DNA from: Undibacterium paludis
Lineage (GTDB): Bacteria; Pseudomonadota; Gammaproteobacteria; Burkholderiales; Burkholderiaceae_D
DNA: 64,000 bases
Reading direction: 5' to 3'
NCBI RefSeq assembly: GCF_022568815.1
Contig: NZ_JAKZHX010000012.1
Coordinates: 1 to 64,000, forward strand
Shown: piece by piece, positions 1 through 10,106 of the stretch
Layout: every line of letters begins with the position of its first letter
Numbering within the stretch: the stretch's first letter is position 1
Position numbers and translations under genes: made by a program
Notes under the pieces: model-generated
What the model was told of the DNA's origin: nothing
What the model saw: the letters and a program-made list of their open reading frames with translations, nothing else
The model's database searches: none

Positions 1-38
1 CCTTTGCGTTAAATTATTTAGCAGGTTCTTTTATCTTT

Positions 39-145
39 GTAGGGTGCGCTGCGCGCACTGGTCTTTGGTTGATCGCTTACTTATAGGAACCAAGCTATTG
101 GCTGTATATATGAAGTGGGGGAACGGTGCGCATGGCGCACCCTAC
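39..145. repeat. MITE-like element with ~20-bp inverted termini
   Basis: The left arm (39-58) begins GTAGGGTGCGC and the right arm (126-145) ends GCGCACCCTAC. The outer 11 bp are exactly complementary and about 17 of 20 bp match overall, enclosing roughly 67 bp without coding potential. The arrangement resembles a small non-autonomous transposable element or a dispersed intergenic repeat. No target-site duplication is evident and no transposase is nearby that would obviously mobilise it. Confidence 0.55.
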
Positions 146-209
146 TATTCTTGGTGTTTGGCGCATGACTGAGTAGCTTGCCTCGCCGCTCATCCACGGA
201 CGACGCTGA

Positions 210-229
210 GCTCCTGCCTGCGCAGGAGC
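210..229. repeat. Small GC-rich palindrome
   Basis: GCTCCTGC and GCAGGAGC form a perfect 8-bp stem with a CTGC loop. There is no T-tract, so it is not a convincing intrinsic terminator. Its place between the MITE-like element and the next repeat suggests another dispersed palindromic unit. The rest of 146-268 shows nothing I can identify. Confidence 0.4.
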
Positions 230-268
230 GACGATCCCGAGGGGTTTCTATATTGATTGCATTTCGCT

Positions 269-370
269 GATCAGCCGAAACCTATCCCCATCCCTACCGT
301 TCCACTGCGCAGCTTGCAAGCTGCTTAGATTCTGTCGGCGCAAAACAGGCTTTGCGACATGCTGGCATCG
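269..370 (+). repeat. Dispersed ~100-bp repeat, copy A
   Basis: This stretch aligns with 62824-62930 at the other end of the window, in the same orientation. Both start GATCAG, then share an AAACC-ATCCC block, TCCACTG, a GCTTGCA-centred palindrome, CTTAGATTC and a hairpin with CGCAAA and CTTTG arms. In this copy the palindrome GCAGCTTGCAAGCTGC is perfect. No convincing coding frame crosses it. It looks like a two-hairpin intergenic repeat of REP or MITE type. The remaining 371-527 region contains only the upstream region of the next gene. Confidence 0.6.
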
Positions 371-527
371 CTTCTCAAAGTGAGATGGCTTTATCCAAGC
401 AAACAGCTCTCTCTCTATATGCATCCACAAAAAACAAATTCTGCAAGGGCAAACATTCAGAATGCCTGATTGATTATTTGCAGAGAAATCAAGTAAGGTT
501 AGGTTTTTCCCACTATTAATTATTCTC

Positions 528-1448
528 ATGTCTGCGAATTCAGAAGGTTCTACCAAGGCAATTTTCTATGCATTGGGCGCTAACGGCGGTATTGCCCTGG
601 CCAAGTTTGGGGCCGCGATCTTTACGGCTTCCGGGGCCATGCTGGCGGAAGCGATTCACTCCACTGCAGACTGCATTAACCAAGTCTTCTTGTTGGTGGG
701 CCTGAAAGAAGCCAAGCGTGCACCGGACGCTTCCCATCCCATGGGATATGGCCGTGTGGTTTATTTCTGGGCCATGATGGTGGCTTTGCTGCTGTTCTTT
801 TTGGGTGGCGCATTTTCTGTCATGGAGGGTGTAGAGCGTCTGAAACATCCTGAGCCGCTGAAGAACCCTGTCGTGGCACTGGTGGTGCTCGGTATTTCTG
901 TCGCGCTGGAAGCATTTTCGCTATACGGAGCAATGCTGGAGATACGCAAGATTGCCGGCGGCAAGTCCTTTTTTCACTGGTTCCGCGAAACGCGTCAATC
1001 TGAATTGATGGTGGTTGCGGGTGAAGATATTGCTGCCCTGGCCGGCCTGGCTGTGGCTTTTGTTGCGGTGGTGTTGTCAGTCATTACCGGTAATCCGATC
1101 TGGGATGCGATAGGCTCTATCATCGTGGGTATACTGCTGATGACGGTTGCATTCTTTGTCATCAGGGAAGTCAAGGCCATGATTACCGGTGAGTCCGCCG
1201 CACCAGAAGTCAATGAGGCGATACGCGCCCATATAGAAAGCCATCCGCATGTTGATCACGTCATTAATCTGATTACCCTGCAATGGGGTGAACAACTGAT
1301 GATTGCAGTACAGGCAAAAATGCGCCCGCAGGGTTCTGACCAGGCGCTGATCACTGCCATCAATGAAGTGGAAGATGGCATACAAAGCAACTGGCCACAG
1401 GCGAAGTGGTGCTTCTTTGAACCTGATATTGATAGTACTGACGATTGA
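528..1448 (+). CDS. Cation diffusion facilitator (CDF) family transporter
   Basis: This 306-residue inner-membrane protein belongs to the CDF family, proton-driven exporters of divalent metals such as Zn, Co, Fe or Mn. The N-terminal half carries several hydrophobic segments, with the metal-site motif HSTADCINQ near residues 44-52. A second D-containing site (GEDIAAL) falls near residues 165-171, in a later membrane helix. The C-terminal ~90 residues (SHPHVDHVINLITLQWG) fit the ferredoxin-like cytoplasmic dimerisation domain. The length is normal for the family. ATG 528 is chosen as the first plausible start, although no strong Shine-Dalgarno sequence precedes it. The gene stands alone. The metal specificity cannot be read from the sequence. 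Confidence 0.9.
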   Translation: MSANSEGSTKAIFYALGANGGIALAKFGAAIFTASGAMLAEAIHSTADCINQVFLLVGLKEAKRAPDASHPMGYGRVVYFWAMMVALLLFFLGGAFSVMEGVERLKHPEPLKNPVVALVVLGISVALEAFSLYGAMLEIRKIAGGKSFFHWFRETRQSELMVVAGEDIAALAGLAVAFVAVVLSVITGNPIWDAIGSIIVGILLMTVAFFVIREVKAMITGESAAPEVNEAIRAHIESHPHVDHVINLITLQWGEQLMIAVQAKMRPQGSDQALITAINEVEDGIQSNWPQAKWCFFEPDIDSTDD

Positions 1449-1498
1449 AAAACTTAAGATGATGGGCACAGGAATGTGCGGCTAGAATACGCGTTTAT

Positions 1499-4270
1499 CT
1501 AAACCCGCACATTATCAACCTCATCAGCAGACCTGAGCAGGGTATGGATGGCGCGCTCAAACAGGGGTTCGTCCTCCACGAAACGCAGCTTGCCAGCATC
1601 GAGCAACTCACGCAGCACACGTATGCTGAGTACGGCAGGAAATTCGTCCCCTTTGATACTCAGTACGACATAGATCAGATTCGGGTCTACCCAGCGCAAG
1701 CAAGCCTTGATATTGAGTTTCTCGGCTTTTATATCGACCAGTGCGCCACAGACTATGCGTTCAAGATAGGCTGGAACGAGCTCTGGCTCAGCCTGCGCAT
1801 CGCCGACGGTCATGGCTTCAACAAGTGAGGCCTGTTTCTGGACTTCTTTGTCCAGCATTCTGGTTTTCAAGCCCAGTTCAGCAAACACCTTCAGTTGATA
1901 CAGCTCCCTGGCGGATTCATAATGATGAACTTCGGAGTGCTCTATCGTATCCGGCTGATTGGTGAATTGTTCAAAGCGTTCATGCATGGCAGGTAAGCTC
2001 AGACCTTGTGGTTTTTTACTGTCTGCAGCCGGGCGCAAGGCTTTGGCATGTGCCTCTGCCAGCCAGTTCAGCAATTTCTGCTGACTGGATTTTTCCAATT
2101 CCATCAGGTCCATGCCATGACGCAAGGTCCCCACCATATTGGGCAGCATGGATGACAGCAGGTTCCTGTCGTCGTTATCAAGTTTGGGAAGGACACTCCA
2201 CAACAAGTCAGGCACCAGCAGGCGATAACGTCTGGCGAGCACAGCATCGGTCCTTTCGGCCACCTCTATTGCTCTGACCCATTCTTTCCTGAGAAAGCTG
2301 CGGAAAGACATGTCCACATTCACTTTTGGCATGGCCTTGTTGATCGCCACGGCAATGCAGGCAAAACGCATGAAGCGAATTTCTGCCTCACCCAGGGCCT
2401 TTACGGTACGGTGTATATGTTGATTGTTAGTGCGCAATTCACGCGCAATAAAGGTTTCGAACCTGTTTTGTATGCGTGAAAATAATTCCGGTACTTCACT
2501 GTCATGCCGCATGAGTGTCTTGATGATGCGGGCAATTTCTTCGGTGACATGGTTATCCACATCGCCGATTCGCTGTGTGCTGTAGGCGATGGAACAAATC
2601 CGGTTCAACAACAGGCGAGCCGGATGTTTGCTGTCACTGAGCAGATTTTTTTCTTTTAGCGCCAGTTGCAGTATAAGGAACTGCAGGCGCCCCATGCTGA
2701 TGCGTATATTAAATGGCACTAACTCGTCGCACAGCATAACCTCAAACAGCATGGCGACCAGATCTATGCACATCTGCTCTTCAGTATCTTTGGCCAGACT
2801 ATACAGAGCATCTTTCTGTTCGCGTATCAGGTTACGGATTTCTCCCTGCCCGTCTCTCATGGATGCATTGTCTGGCACCATAACCTTATGCATTTGTCCA
2901 AGGACCTTGGAAAGTCCCATGCTCAGTTCTGGCGGCAACTGCGTTTCTGCTCTTGGTTTTAACTGGTTTTCTATATTCTGCAAATGGGAAGCGACCAACG
3001 CAGCCGGCACCTGTATCATGTCGGGATTACCCGTGCCAACTGACGCCGGCAAACCGGAATGGGCAAATTGACCTGCACGCCCCGAACTATCGCTATTGGC
3101 TGAGGCAACCGGGGAATTTTCCCTGGCAGTGAAAGGAATACTGCCTTCCGCGTGCTTATCTCTTTTTAAGCCAGATGCTGATAGTGCGGCAGTTTCACCA
3201 AAGGCCTGTCGCAATACACCACCGAGTGCGCTGACGCTACTGAGCCAGGCAGGCCCGGCATTGCCTGACGAAGTGCCAGGTGCAGGGAGACCTCCGTAAG
3301 ACATGGTTGCAGCCTGCATGCCATCCGTATGCTGCGCAAGTACGGGAGTGGCCCGAGGCAGGGTCAGTGGTTTGCCTCGCACGGTCTGAAATAATTGTTC
3401 AAGGCGTACGCCAGGGCTGGCCATGGCCGCCTGTTGTGCTGCCGGAAAGGCCCCCTGACTCTGCACCTGAGCTTGCCCTTGACCTGCCCCTTGTGCACCA
3501 GGAAAGACGCCCGCCTGCATGGTCGAATAGGCACTTTGTCCGCCTGCGGCCCCGGAAGCACCAGAGCCACCAGAACCGCCACCAGCGCCAGCGGCTGGGC
3601 CACGTGTCTGTTGGGATTCAGGTGCCTTGCTGATCTTGAGCGTCAGATTCGCACTGATGCCCTGTCTTTCCAATGCAGAATTGGCTGCTTCATAGATGGC
3701 AGGCATGGTGCTGGCCATGGTTTCACCCAATTGTTCGATCAGGATGGCTTCAGTCTCTGGCAGCAGTTTCTGTTCTTCCACCGCCAGGAAAATGCAACGC
3801 GCCAGTAAATAGGGGCGGAAGGGATTTTCCCGCTCGCGTATATCGTCCTGCCCAAACAAGACCGCGATGCGGATATTCAAATCCAGCAGGGTTTGCCCCG
3901 CCTTGTCGCGGAAATTCTGCGTCATTTCATTGAAACGCAGCGTAGTCTCAAAGGTAGAAGAATCAAGCAAAGCCAGTTCCGTTGCCTGGGCTAAAGCAGA
4001 GGCTGGCCTGAAAGTGCTATAGGCGGTGGTGATACTGCGATCCAATAATTGCGCAAGGTGTACTGGCATGGCGCGGGAAATGGCATCCCATTTTTCAGGC
4101 AAAATGGCGCGCGCATTGACGATACGGCTTTTCTCAGCAGAAGAAGTACCGCTGTAATTCGCCTTGGCGAGCAATGCTTCCAAAGCTTCGGGCAGAATGC
4201 CGGGTACTGCATGATTAAATGCATGAGTAAATTCAGCGCGAGCACTGGATAAAGACTCGTTTGCGACCAT
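1499..4270 (-). CDS. DUF1631 family protein
   Basis: This 923-residue cytoplasmic protein matches the DUF1631 family found in beta- and gammaproteobacteria, whose members are sometimes mis-annotated as thymidine phosphorylase. Its function is unknown. I place the start at ATG 4270 (MVANESLSS); an upstream in-frame start at 4342 would add 24 residues that do not look like family sequence. Residues ~223-280 are a low-complexity Gly/Ala/Ser/Gln linker separating an N-terminal helical domain from the large C-terminal part (~430-923), which is mostly helical and charged. There is no signal peptide or membrane segment. It lies 123 bp downstream of topB on the same strand, so it could be cotranscribed with topB, smg and dprA. 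Confidence 0.8.
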   Translation of the reverse strand: MVANESLSSARAEFTHAFNHAVPGILPEALEALLAKANYSGTSSAEKSRIVNARAILPEKWDAISRAMPVHLAQLLDRSITTAYSTFRPASALAQATELALLDSSTFETTLRFNEMTQNFRDKAGQTLLDLNIRIAVLFGQDDIRERENPFRPYLLARCIFLAVEEQKLLPETEAILIEQLGETMASTMPAIYEAANSALERQGISANLTLKISKAPESQQTRGPAAGAGGGSGGSGASGAAGGQSAYSTMQAGVFPGAQGAGQGQAQVQSQGAFPAAQQAAMASPGVRLEQLFQTVRGKPLTLPRATPVLAQHTDGMQAATMSYGGLPAPGTSSGNAGPAWLSSVSALGGVLRQAFGETAALSASGLKRDKHAEGSIPFTARENSPVASANSDSSGRAGQFAHSGLPASVGTGNPDMIQVPAALVASHLQNIENQLKPRAETQLPPELSMGLSKVLGQMHKVMVPDNASMRDGQGEIRNLIREQKDALYSLAKDTEEQMCIDLVAMLFEVMLCDELVPFNIRISMGRLQFLILQLALKEKNLLSDSKHPARLLLNRICSIAYSTQRIGDVDNHVTEEIARIIKTLMRHDSEVPELFSRIQNRFETFIARELRTNNQHIHRTVKALGEAEIRFMRFACIAVAINKAMPKVNVDMSFRSFLRKEWVRAIEVAERTDAVLARRYRLLVPDLLWSVLPKLDNDDRNLLSSMLPNMVGTLRHGMDLMELEKSSQQKLLNWLAEAHAKALRPAADSKKPQGLSLPAMHERFEQFTNQPDTIEHSEVHHYESARELYQLKVFAELGLKTRMLDKEVQKQASLVEAMTVGDAQAEPELVPAYLERIVCGALVDIKAEKLNIKACLRWVDPNLIYVVLSIKGDEFPAVLSIRVLRELLDAGKLRFVEDEPLFERAIHTLLRSADEVDNVRV

Positions 4271-4393
4271 GTGCACCCTATATTGAGAAGACCACCTTTT
4301 AACAATACGCGAAAATGACTGACTCTGCCAGAAAAGTGCCAAATATGACTCTTTCCCGCGTGAAATCTATCCCGGCTAAGGCAGGGCAAATGC

Positions 4394-7012
4394 TCAGGCT
4401 GCCTTCTTTTTTCTGACTACTGCTCTTTTTGCAGGCGCTGCTTTGGCCGCGGCTGGCGCCTTGGCTTTCACTGCAACCGTGGTTTCTGTGTCAGGCTCGG
4501 CTTTCGCTTTGGATTTGGCCGCCGCAGGTGCTTTGGCCTTGCGTTCTTCAAACTCAAAGCCGACTTTGCCATCTTTGCCTCGCACCAGGAAGGCCTTGAA
4601 AGGACGGCGTGTGCGTTGGGAAATAAAACCAGGCAACAGATCAGTCTTTCCATCATTGAGCAATTTACTCATTTGCTCTGGCAGGATTTCTTGCTGCAGA
4701 ATGATACGGCCGCTGCGGAAATCACAAGCCTTGGGCTTGACCAGGGTTTTTTCACAGACGTAGGCCAGCCCCATATCATACACACCACTACCACACTTGG
4801 GGCAGGGGCCTATAGAAGTCTGTTCGGAAAGATCAACCGGTTCGCCTTCGTCACTGTCATCCTGGTTCTGGCCAAAGTCAAATTCCATTTTGAGGTTATT
4901 GTGCTCGGTATCAGGCACAATCCTGAGAATAGCGGCAAATGGCAAGCCTCTTTTGGAGCGGAATCCCTGTAGCGGGCCAATCTCGCGCTTGCTGAGCAGT
5001 TCTTCCACCTCTGCCACCTCAAACTGACGGCTGCCAGGAGTCTTGCTCATCGAGAATTCGCATTTGGTACAAGCAAAACGACGATAATTCTCTTTGACCA
5101 CGCCACCACAATGCGGGCAAGGTGTTTGCAAGGTCGCATAATCACCGGGAATGGTGTCGTTGTCATACTCCTTGGCGCGCTTGACGATGATCTGGGTCAT
5201 CTGGGCAATCTCGCGCATGAATTCTTCGCGGCTGATCTTGCCTTTTTCCATTTGCGACAGCTTGTATTCCCACTCACCGGTCAATTCTGGCGAGGTCAGC
5301 TCATCCACACCAAGGCCGCGCAGCAAGGTCATCAACTGGAAAGCTTTGGCGGTAGGCATCATTTCACGCCCTTCACGCAACAGATACTTCTCCGTCAGCA
5401 AACCCTCGATGATGGCGGCGCGGGTGGCCGGGGTCCCCAACCCCTTGCCTGCCATGGCCTCACGCAGGTCGCCATCATCGACCAGTTTGCCGGCGCCTTC
5501 CATCGCTGACAACAGGGTTGCCTCGCTATAGCGTGCAGGTGGTTTGGTCACCAGACCATTGGCAGTAATCTGGTCCGTCAATACTTTCTCGCCCTTGGCA
5601 ACAGCGACCAGAGTGCCCTTGCTTTCACCGTCTTTGTCTTCCAGTGCGTCTTTACCATAAATGGCGAGCCAGCCTGGATTGGTCATGACCTTGCCTTCCG
5701 TCTTGAACTGATGGCCGGATACCTCTGTAATACGGGTTGTGACCTGGAACTCGGCCGCCGGGAAAAACACCGCCATGAAACGACGGGTCACCAGGTCATA
5801 CAGTTTTTGTTCGGGTTCGGACAAACTCTTGGGCGCCAGGCCAGTCGGGATAATAGCAAAGTGATCACTGATCTTGGAATTGTCAAAGATGCGCTTGTTT
5901 GGCTTGACCCATTTGTTCTTGAGGATCTGCGATGCGAACTGATGGTAATTATTGCTTTCTGCAATATTGCCCAAAGTCTCCTGGACACTGGACAGATAAT
6001 CTTCCGGCAAATGACGGGAGTCAGTACGCGGATAAGTCAACACCTTGTGTTTCTCATACAAGGCTTGCGCCAAGCCCAGGGTATTCTTGGCAGAGAAACC
6101 AAAGCGCGCATTTGCTTCACGCTGCAGACTGGTCAGGTCAAACAGGGCCGGTGCCATTTGCGTGGCTGGCTTGGATTCTTCTGTAACATTACCCTGGCGG
6201 CCACGGCAGGCAGTAACGATGGATTCGGCAGCAGCCTTGCTCCACAGGCGTTCTGCCTTTTTCTCAGGATCATGCTCGTCTTTCTTGAACTGATGATCTT
6301 GCCAGCGACCTTCATATACACCCGCAGCGCAGACAAACTCTGCGCGCACTTCCCAAAAATCACGGGAAACAAATTTTTTGATCTTTTCTTCGCGCTCGAC
6401 CACGATAGACAATGTCGGCGTCTGCACGCGACCAACTGTGGTCAGGTAAAAGCCGCCTTCCTTGGAGTTGAAGGCAGTCATGGCGCGGGTGCCATTGATA
6501 CCGATCAGCCAGTCAGCTTCCGAACGGCAGCGTGCTGCATCGGCCAGCGGCAACATTTCATTGTCACTACGCAATTTCTGAAAGCCTTCACGTATCGCCC
6601 CTGTTGTCATCGATTGCAGCCACAGACGGCTGACCGGTTGCTTTGCCTTGGCATGCTGCGCAATCAGACGGAAAATCAATTCACCTTCGCGGCCCGCGTC
6701 ACACGCATTGATCAGGCCGGTGACATCCTTGCGCTTGATCAGCTTGCTCAGCACCTTCAGACGCGATTCGGTTTTGGCAATCGGGTTCAGGGCAAAATGC
6801 GGCGGTATCATTGGTAAATGGGTGAAGCTCCATTTGCCACGTTTGACATCGTATTCTTCAGGGACAGTGATTTCGAGCAAATGACCTACTGCTGACGACA
6901 AGACATAGTTGTCAGACTCAAAATAATCATCATGCTTGGTAAAGCCACCCAACGCTTTCGCTATGTCATTAGCGACAGAGGGTTTTTCGGCAATGATGAG
7001 CGTTTTTGTCAT
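4394..7012 (-). CDS. topB: DNA topoisomerase III
   Basis: This 872-residue type IA topoisomerase makes single-strand breaks to decatenate and relax DNA. The Toprim domain is at the N-terminus (LIIAEKPSVANDIAKAL). The conserved TVGRVQTPTL motif follows, and the catalytic tyrosine lies in TYPRTDSRHLP near residue 327. Two C-terminal zinc-ribbon-like segments are visible (CPHCGG...CTKC near 631; CPKCGSG...C near 738). The last ~55 residues are a Lys/Ala-rich basic tail, as in many Burkholderiales TopB proteins, probably DNA-binding. The gene lies 167 bp downstream of smg and dprA in the usual Burkholderiales order. ATG 7012 starts exactly at the canonical MTKTLIIAEKPSV sequence. Confidence 0.97.
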   Translation of the reverse strand: MTKTLIIAEKPSVANDIAKALGGFTKHDDYFESDNYVLSSAVGHLLEITVPEEYDVKRGKWSFTHLPMIPPHFALNPIAKTESRLKVLSKLIKRKDVTGLINACDAGREGELIFRLIAQHAKAKQPVSRLWLQSMTTGAIREGFQKLRSDNEMLPLADAARCRSEADWLIGINGTRAMTAFNSKEGGFYLTTVGRVQTPTLSIVVEREEKIKKFVSRDFWEVRAEFVCAAGVYEGRWQDHQFKKDEHDPEKKAERLWSKAAAESIVTACRGRQGNVTEESKPATQMAPALFDLTSLQREANARFGFSAKNTLGLAQALYEKHKVLTYPRTDSRHLPEDYLSSVQETLGNIAESNNYHQFASQILKNKWVKPNKRIFDNSKISDHFAIIPTGLAPKSLSEPEQKLYDLVTRRFMAVFFPAAEFQVTTRITEVSGHQFKTEGKVMTNPGWLAIYGKDALEDKDGESKGTLVAVAKGEKVLTDQITANGLVTKPPARYSEATLLSAMEGAGKLVDDGDLREAMAGKGLGTPATRAAIIEGLLTEKYLLREGREMMPTAKAFQLMTLLRGLGVDELTSPELTGEWEYKLSQMEKGKISREEFMREIAQMTQIIVKRAKEYDNDTIPGDYATLQTPCPHCGGVVKENYRRFACTKCEFSMSKTPGSRQFEVAEVEELLSKREIGPLQGFRSKRGLPFAAILRIVPDTEHNNLKMEFDFGQNQDDSDEGEPVDLSEQTSIGPCPKCGSGVYDMGLAYVCEKTLVKPKACDFRSGRIILQQEILPEQMSKLLNDGKTDLLPGFISQRTRRPFKAFLVRGKDGKVGFEFEERKAKAPAAAKSKAKAEPDTETTVAVKAKAPAAAKAAPAKRAVVRKKKAA

Positions 7013-7179
7013 TTCGGGATTCTCGAATAATGTAAAGCGTTGTTACCAATGTCTAATAGGCAACATTTCGCAAAATAAGCGTAAGACTAACCTAAATTTG
7101 CGGGGAATGATAAGCGCGATAGACGAAAAACCGCAATCTTTAGGCGATTTTTGTCACAAAAATTGCATTTTAGAAATGA

Positions 7180-7644
7180 TTAATGCAAAAGCCTGACCAC
7201 GCTGTCGTCATCTGACAACAATAATTCGTCAAACATCAGCATATCGGGTTCACTGCCCTGGCTCCATAACATCATCAGCACGATGATGCGCAGTTTATCC
7301 AAAGGCAATGGTGATTCATTGACAACCAATGCCCTTTCAATCACGATTTCACGCTGACTGGCGTTGAGCAAACCCGCAGATTCGAGAAATTGAATAAAAC
7401 CGATTGCCGGAGTACCCAAAACAGCAATTTCTTGCTGGGCATACACCCTGAAGCCGGTGGACAATGGTGCCGCAGCATCCGGCTCACCCGATGTCACGGC
7501 CAGACCTGTCAGCCAGTTCAGCGCCTCGGAAATTTCTTCCTCAGGAAAACCCACTGCTGACAATTTTTTTGTCAGCGCCGCCGTATCTGGACAGGCATCC
7601 GGACGGTAATAAGTTTCGTAGAGGTAAACAAGAATATCAAACAT
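7180..7644 (-). CDS. smg: Smg family protein (DUF494)
   Basis: This 154-residue acidic, probably all-helical cytoplasmic protein is of the Smg/DUF494 family. It opens with [15 protein letters not shown], close to the family signature MFDVLMYLFETYI. Smg is usually encoded next to dprA, as here (88 bp downstream). Its biochemical role is not established, though the genomic association with DprA and topoisomerase suggests a link to DNA processing. Length matches the family. Position and strand fit an operon dprA-smg-topB. Confidence 0.93.
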   Translation of the reverse strand: MFDILVYLYETYYRPDACPDTAALTKKLSAVGFPEEEISEALNWLTGLAVTSGEPDAAAPLSTGFRVYAQQEIAVLGTPAIGFIQFLESAGLLNASQREIVIERALVVNESPLPLDKLRIIVLMMLWSQGSEPDMLMFDELLLSDDDSVVRLLH

Positions 7645-7732
7645 GGTGCTACTGTAGCCTTTGCGGCGATTTCAAACAAGCCCCCGTGAAAACTCTGTGC
7701 TATTTGCTTGCCAATTCAGCACTAATCCTGTC

Positions 7733-8812
7733 TCAGGCAAGGCGGCGAAAATAGCCGCCAGGCAAGGCTTCAAGCTGACCATTTAGTTCCAGCCCCAGCA
7801 ACTCGGTAGTTAAAATGGCAATATCCATGCCCGTCCGGCTGGCGAGCATATCCAGATGGATGGGGTCATAGGCGATTTCTTTCAACAGTTCATGTTCAAT
7901 GACATCTTCGGTAGCTGCCATAGCCGTCTTACTGGCAATAGAAAACTGCAATTCTTCCAGGATATGGTCGGCTGACTCAACCAGTTTTGCCCCCTGCCGT
8001 ATCAATTGATGACAGCCTTTGGACAAGGGCGAATGTATGGAGCCCGGGATGGCAAACACTTCACGGCCTTGCTCAGCCGCCATGCGCGCCGTAATCAGGG
8101 ACCCTGATTGCGCGGCCGCCTCGACCACCAATACGCCTTTGGCCAAACCGGAAATGATGCGATTGCGCCTTGGGAAATTAGGCGCCAGCGCTGGCGTACC
8201 TAGTGAATACTCACTGACAATGCAGCCGCCTTCGGCAATCAAGTGGGCCAGGCTGCGATTACGGGCAGGGTACACAATATCAGCACCGGTACCTATCACG
8301 GCAACGGTAGAGCCACTACCACGCAGAGCTCCCTGATGCGCCGCCGCATCAATACCTGCTGCGAGGCCGGAGCTGATACACAGGCCGGCAACACTCAAGG
8401 CTTCGGAAAATTGCTCGGCATTGCGTATGCCCTGTACTGTGGCATTACGGCTGCCAACCACAGCCACGGCGGGAACATCTAGCAAGTCTGCCCGGCCTTT
8501 TACATAAAGCATCAGGGGCGGGTCAGGGATTTCCAGCAAGAGGCGCGGGTAGGTGGCATCTGCCAGTGTCAGGATGAGATTTCCTGGCTGTGCTTGCCAG
8601 GCCCCGGTCTTGTCAACTTGCTCCGCGAAATCAGCAGGGGTACTAAGGATTGCCCTGGCTATGCGGTCTGGAACGACTGCTGCCAAGGCTGAGTGACTGG
8701 CAGCAAATATCTGCTCAGGTAATCCAAATACACTGAGCAGCTTGCGCGCCGTTTCATTCCCGACACCTGGAGTCTGCTCCAGGCGCAACCAGTTTACCCA
8801 ATCCAAGTGCAA
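7733..8812 (-). CDS. dprA: DNA-processing protein DprA
   Basis: This 359-residue DprA/Smf protein binds incoming single-stranded DNA during natural transformation and loads RecA. The N-terminal ~75 residues form a helix-hairpin-helix-like region (LEQTPGVGNETARKLL). The Rossmann-type DprA domain starts near residue 110 (VGSRNATVQGIRNAE; SSGLAAGIDAAAHQGAL) and includes the GRGSTVAVIGTG-like nucleotide-fold segment. A C-terminal winged-helix DML1-like domain (~300-359) ends GGYFRRLA. It lies between the LysM gene (35 bp upstream) and smg. All expected domains are present, so the gene looks functional, although no other competence gene is in the window. Confidence 0.95.
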   Translation of the reverse strand: MHLDWVNWLRLEQTPGVGNETARKLLSVFGLPEQIFAASHSALAAVVPDRIARAILSTPADFAEQVDKTGAWQAQPGNLILTLADATYPRLLLEIPDPPLMLYVKGRADLLDVPAVAVVGSRNATVQGIRNAEQFSEALSVAGLCISSGLAAGIDAAAHQGALRGSGSTVAVIGTGADIVYPARNRSLAHLIAEGGCIVSEYSLGTPALAPNFPRRNRIISGLAKGVLVVEAAAQSGSLITARMAAEQGREVFAIPGSIHSPLSKGCHQLIRQGAKLVESADHILEELQFSIASKTAMAATEDVIEHELLKEIAYDPIHLDMLASRTGMDIAILTTELLGLELNGQLEALPGGYFRRLA

Positions 8813-8847
8813 ATCCGCCAGTCGTCGCTATTTACGCTTATCTGCGC

Positions 8848-9945
8848 TTACCTTGGGGTCCTGGCAGCATCACCGATTTTCACTACATCGGTAACTTGCA
8901 TGATCAGGCCATAAGAGATGTTATTGAATACACGGAATATGAACAGATGGCCTATGGATTCATCTGGCAATTTGATGCTCTTGTTGGCATCTGTCTTGTC
9001 TTGAATCACAGCACCATAATTGTAGAGTTCCAGCACGGTACCCAGGTTCAGGCCTTCGTCCTTGCCGCGATTGATGGCCACAATCTGGTTCTGCCCGGCA
9101 ACAGAGACGCCGCCGTAGACCGACACAATACGCGCATCAACATCTTCAGCCGGCGGGTGTGGTACATAGTTCAGGATAGGTGATGGCGGGATCGGCATCA
9201 GACGATCACCTACGGCCATTTCTTCCTTGGCCCTGACGACATTAAATGTATGTACATCAGATTCGTCCGTGCCTTCGCGTTCCAGTTTGACCGTACCCAG
9301 ATAAACGGCTTCGTAAGCAATGACAGCCTTGGTCACCGGATCATGCAAAGGCTTGCCGGGACGGAATACCTGGAAGGATGTGCCGCCATCGAGCTCACCA
9401 CGGACATAGGCTTTTTCACCTATCCCCAGATTTACCCGACCCTCTTTGGTAGCAATGATACGAGGCGCAACAGCCAGGTCATTGTCTTCCAGAATCAGGG
9501 GCTGGGACAGGAAGGGCTCAATCACAGAGGCAGGTATGGCAGGTATGGCGTTCTCGCCAAGCCCCTGCACCCTGGATTTAGGGTTCCATTTGACTGTTGG
9601 AATACCGCCTGGGTTACCGAGACGCAAACGACCATTGACGCGGTCGAAATACACGATCTGACCAGGGTAAATCCAGTGCGGATTGCGGATATCTTCTTTA
9701 TTCATGCCCCAGACCACAGGCCAGCACCAGGGGTTCTTCAGAAACATGCTGGAGATACCCCACAAGGTGTCGCCGCGAACTACCACATGCTTGTCCGGCG
9801 CCTCTGGCAAGAAATCGCACTTGCTCTTGCTGGCGATGGCTTGCGCCTGTTCTGTCGTCGCCTGGCCGCCACCAGCATAAGCCGCAGATGACAGTAAAGG
9901 CAGTGTGACAGCGAAGATGGAAGCGATTGTGCTAAACTTTTTCAT
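8848..9945 (-). CDS. LysM peptidoglycan-binding envelope protein
   Basis: This 365-residue exported protein starts at ATG 9945 (MKKFSTIASIFAV), giving a clean signal peptide that ends around SAAYAGG; an upstream in-frame start at 9981 would spoil it. A LysM domain follows at ~45-95 (HVVVRGDTLWGIS, ending WIYPGQIVYFD), expected to bind peptidoglycan. The remaining ~260 residues are a beta-rich region of unknown function, conserved beside dprA in Burkholderiales. It is the first gene of the dprA-smg-topB direction and is divergent from def, with a 161-bp intergenic region. Confidence 0.9.
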   Translation of the reverse strand: MKKFSTIASIFAVTLPLLSSAAYAGGGQATTEQAQAIASKSKCDFLPEAPDKHVVVRGDTLWGISSMFLKNPWCWPVVWGMNKEDIRNPHWIYPGQIVYFDRVNGRLRLGNPGGIPTVKWNPKSRVQGLGENAIPAIPASVIEPFLSQPLILEDNDLAVAPRIIATKEGRVNLGIGEKAYVRGELDGGTSFQVFRPGKPLHDPVTKAVIAYEAVYLGTVKLEREGTDESDVHTFNVVRAKEEMAVGDRLMPIPPSPILNYVPHPPAEDVDARIVSVYGGVSVAGQNQIVAINRGKDEGLNLGTVLELYNYGAVIQDKTDANKSIKLPDESIGHLFIFRVFNNISYGLIMQVTDVVKIGDAARTPR

Positions 9946-10106
9946 GAATAATATCCGATGCAAAATACGGCAATACGGCAAATCAAGGCGCGCAGGCAGG
10001 CGCTATCTTGCAAAACTTGCCAAATTGAATCAAATTCTGCCCATAAATCCTTGAACTAGCAAGAAAAACTGCGCAATAAGCACTATTGCTTGTTGTGAAA
10101 TGTCTT

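Noticed and set aside
248..556. 102-codon minus-strand frame before the CDF gene
   Set aside because: It runs through the dispersed repeat and has no recognisable protein features.
1499..4270. Thymidine phosphorylase, a name sometimes attached to DUF1631 proteins
   Set aside because: No thymidine phosphorylase motif is present; the sequence fits DUF1631 only.
5711..6817. 368-codon open frame on the plus strand antisense to topB
   Set aside because: It is a shadow of the topB coding sequence; the translation has no recognisable domain and topB motifs are intact on the other strand.
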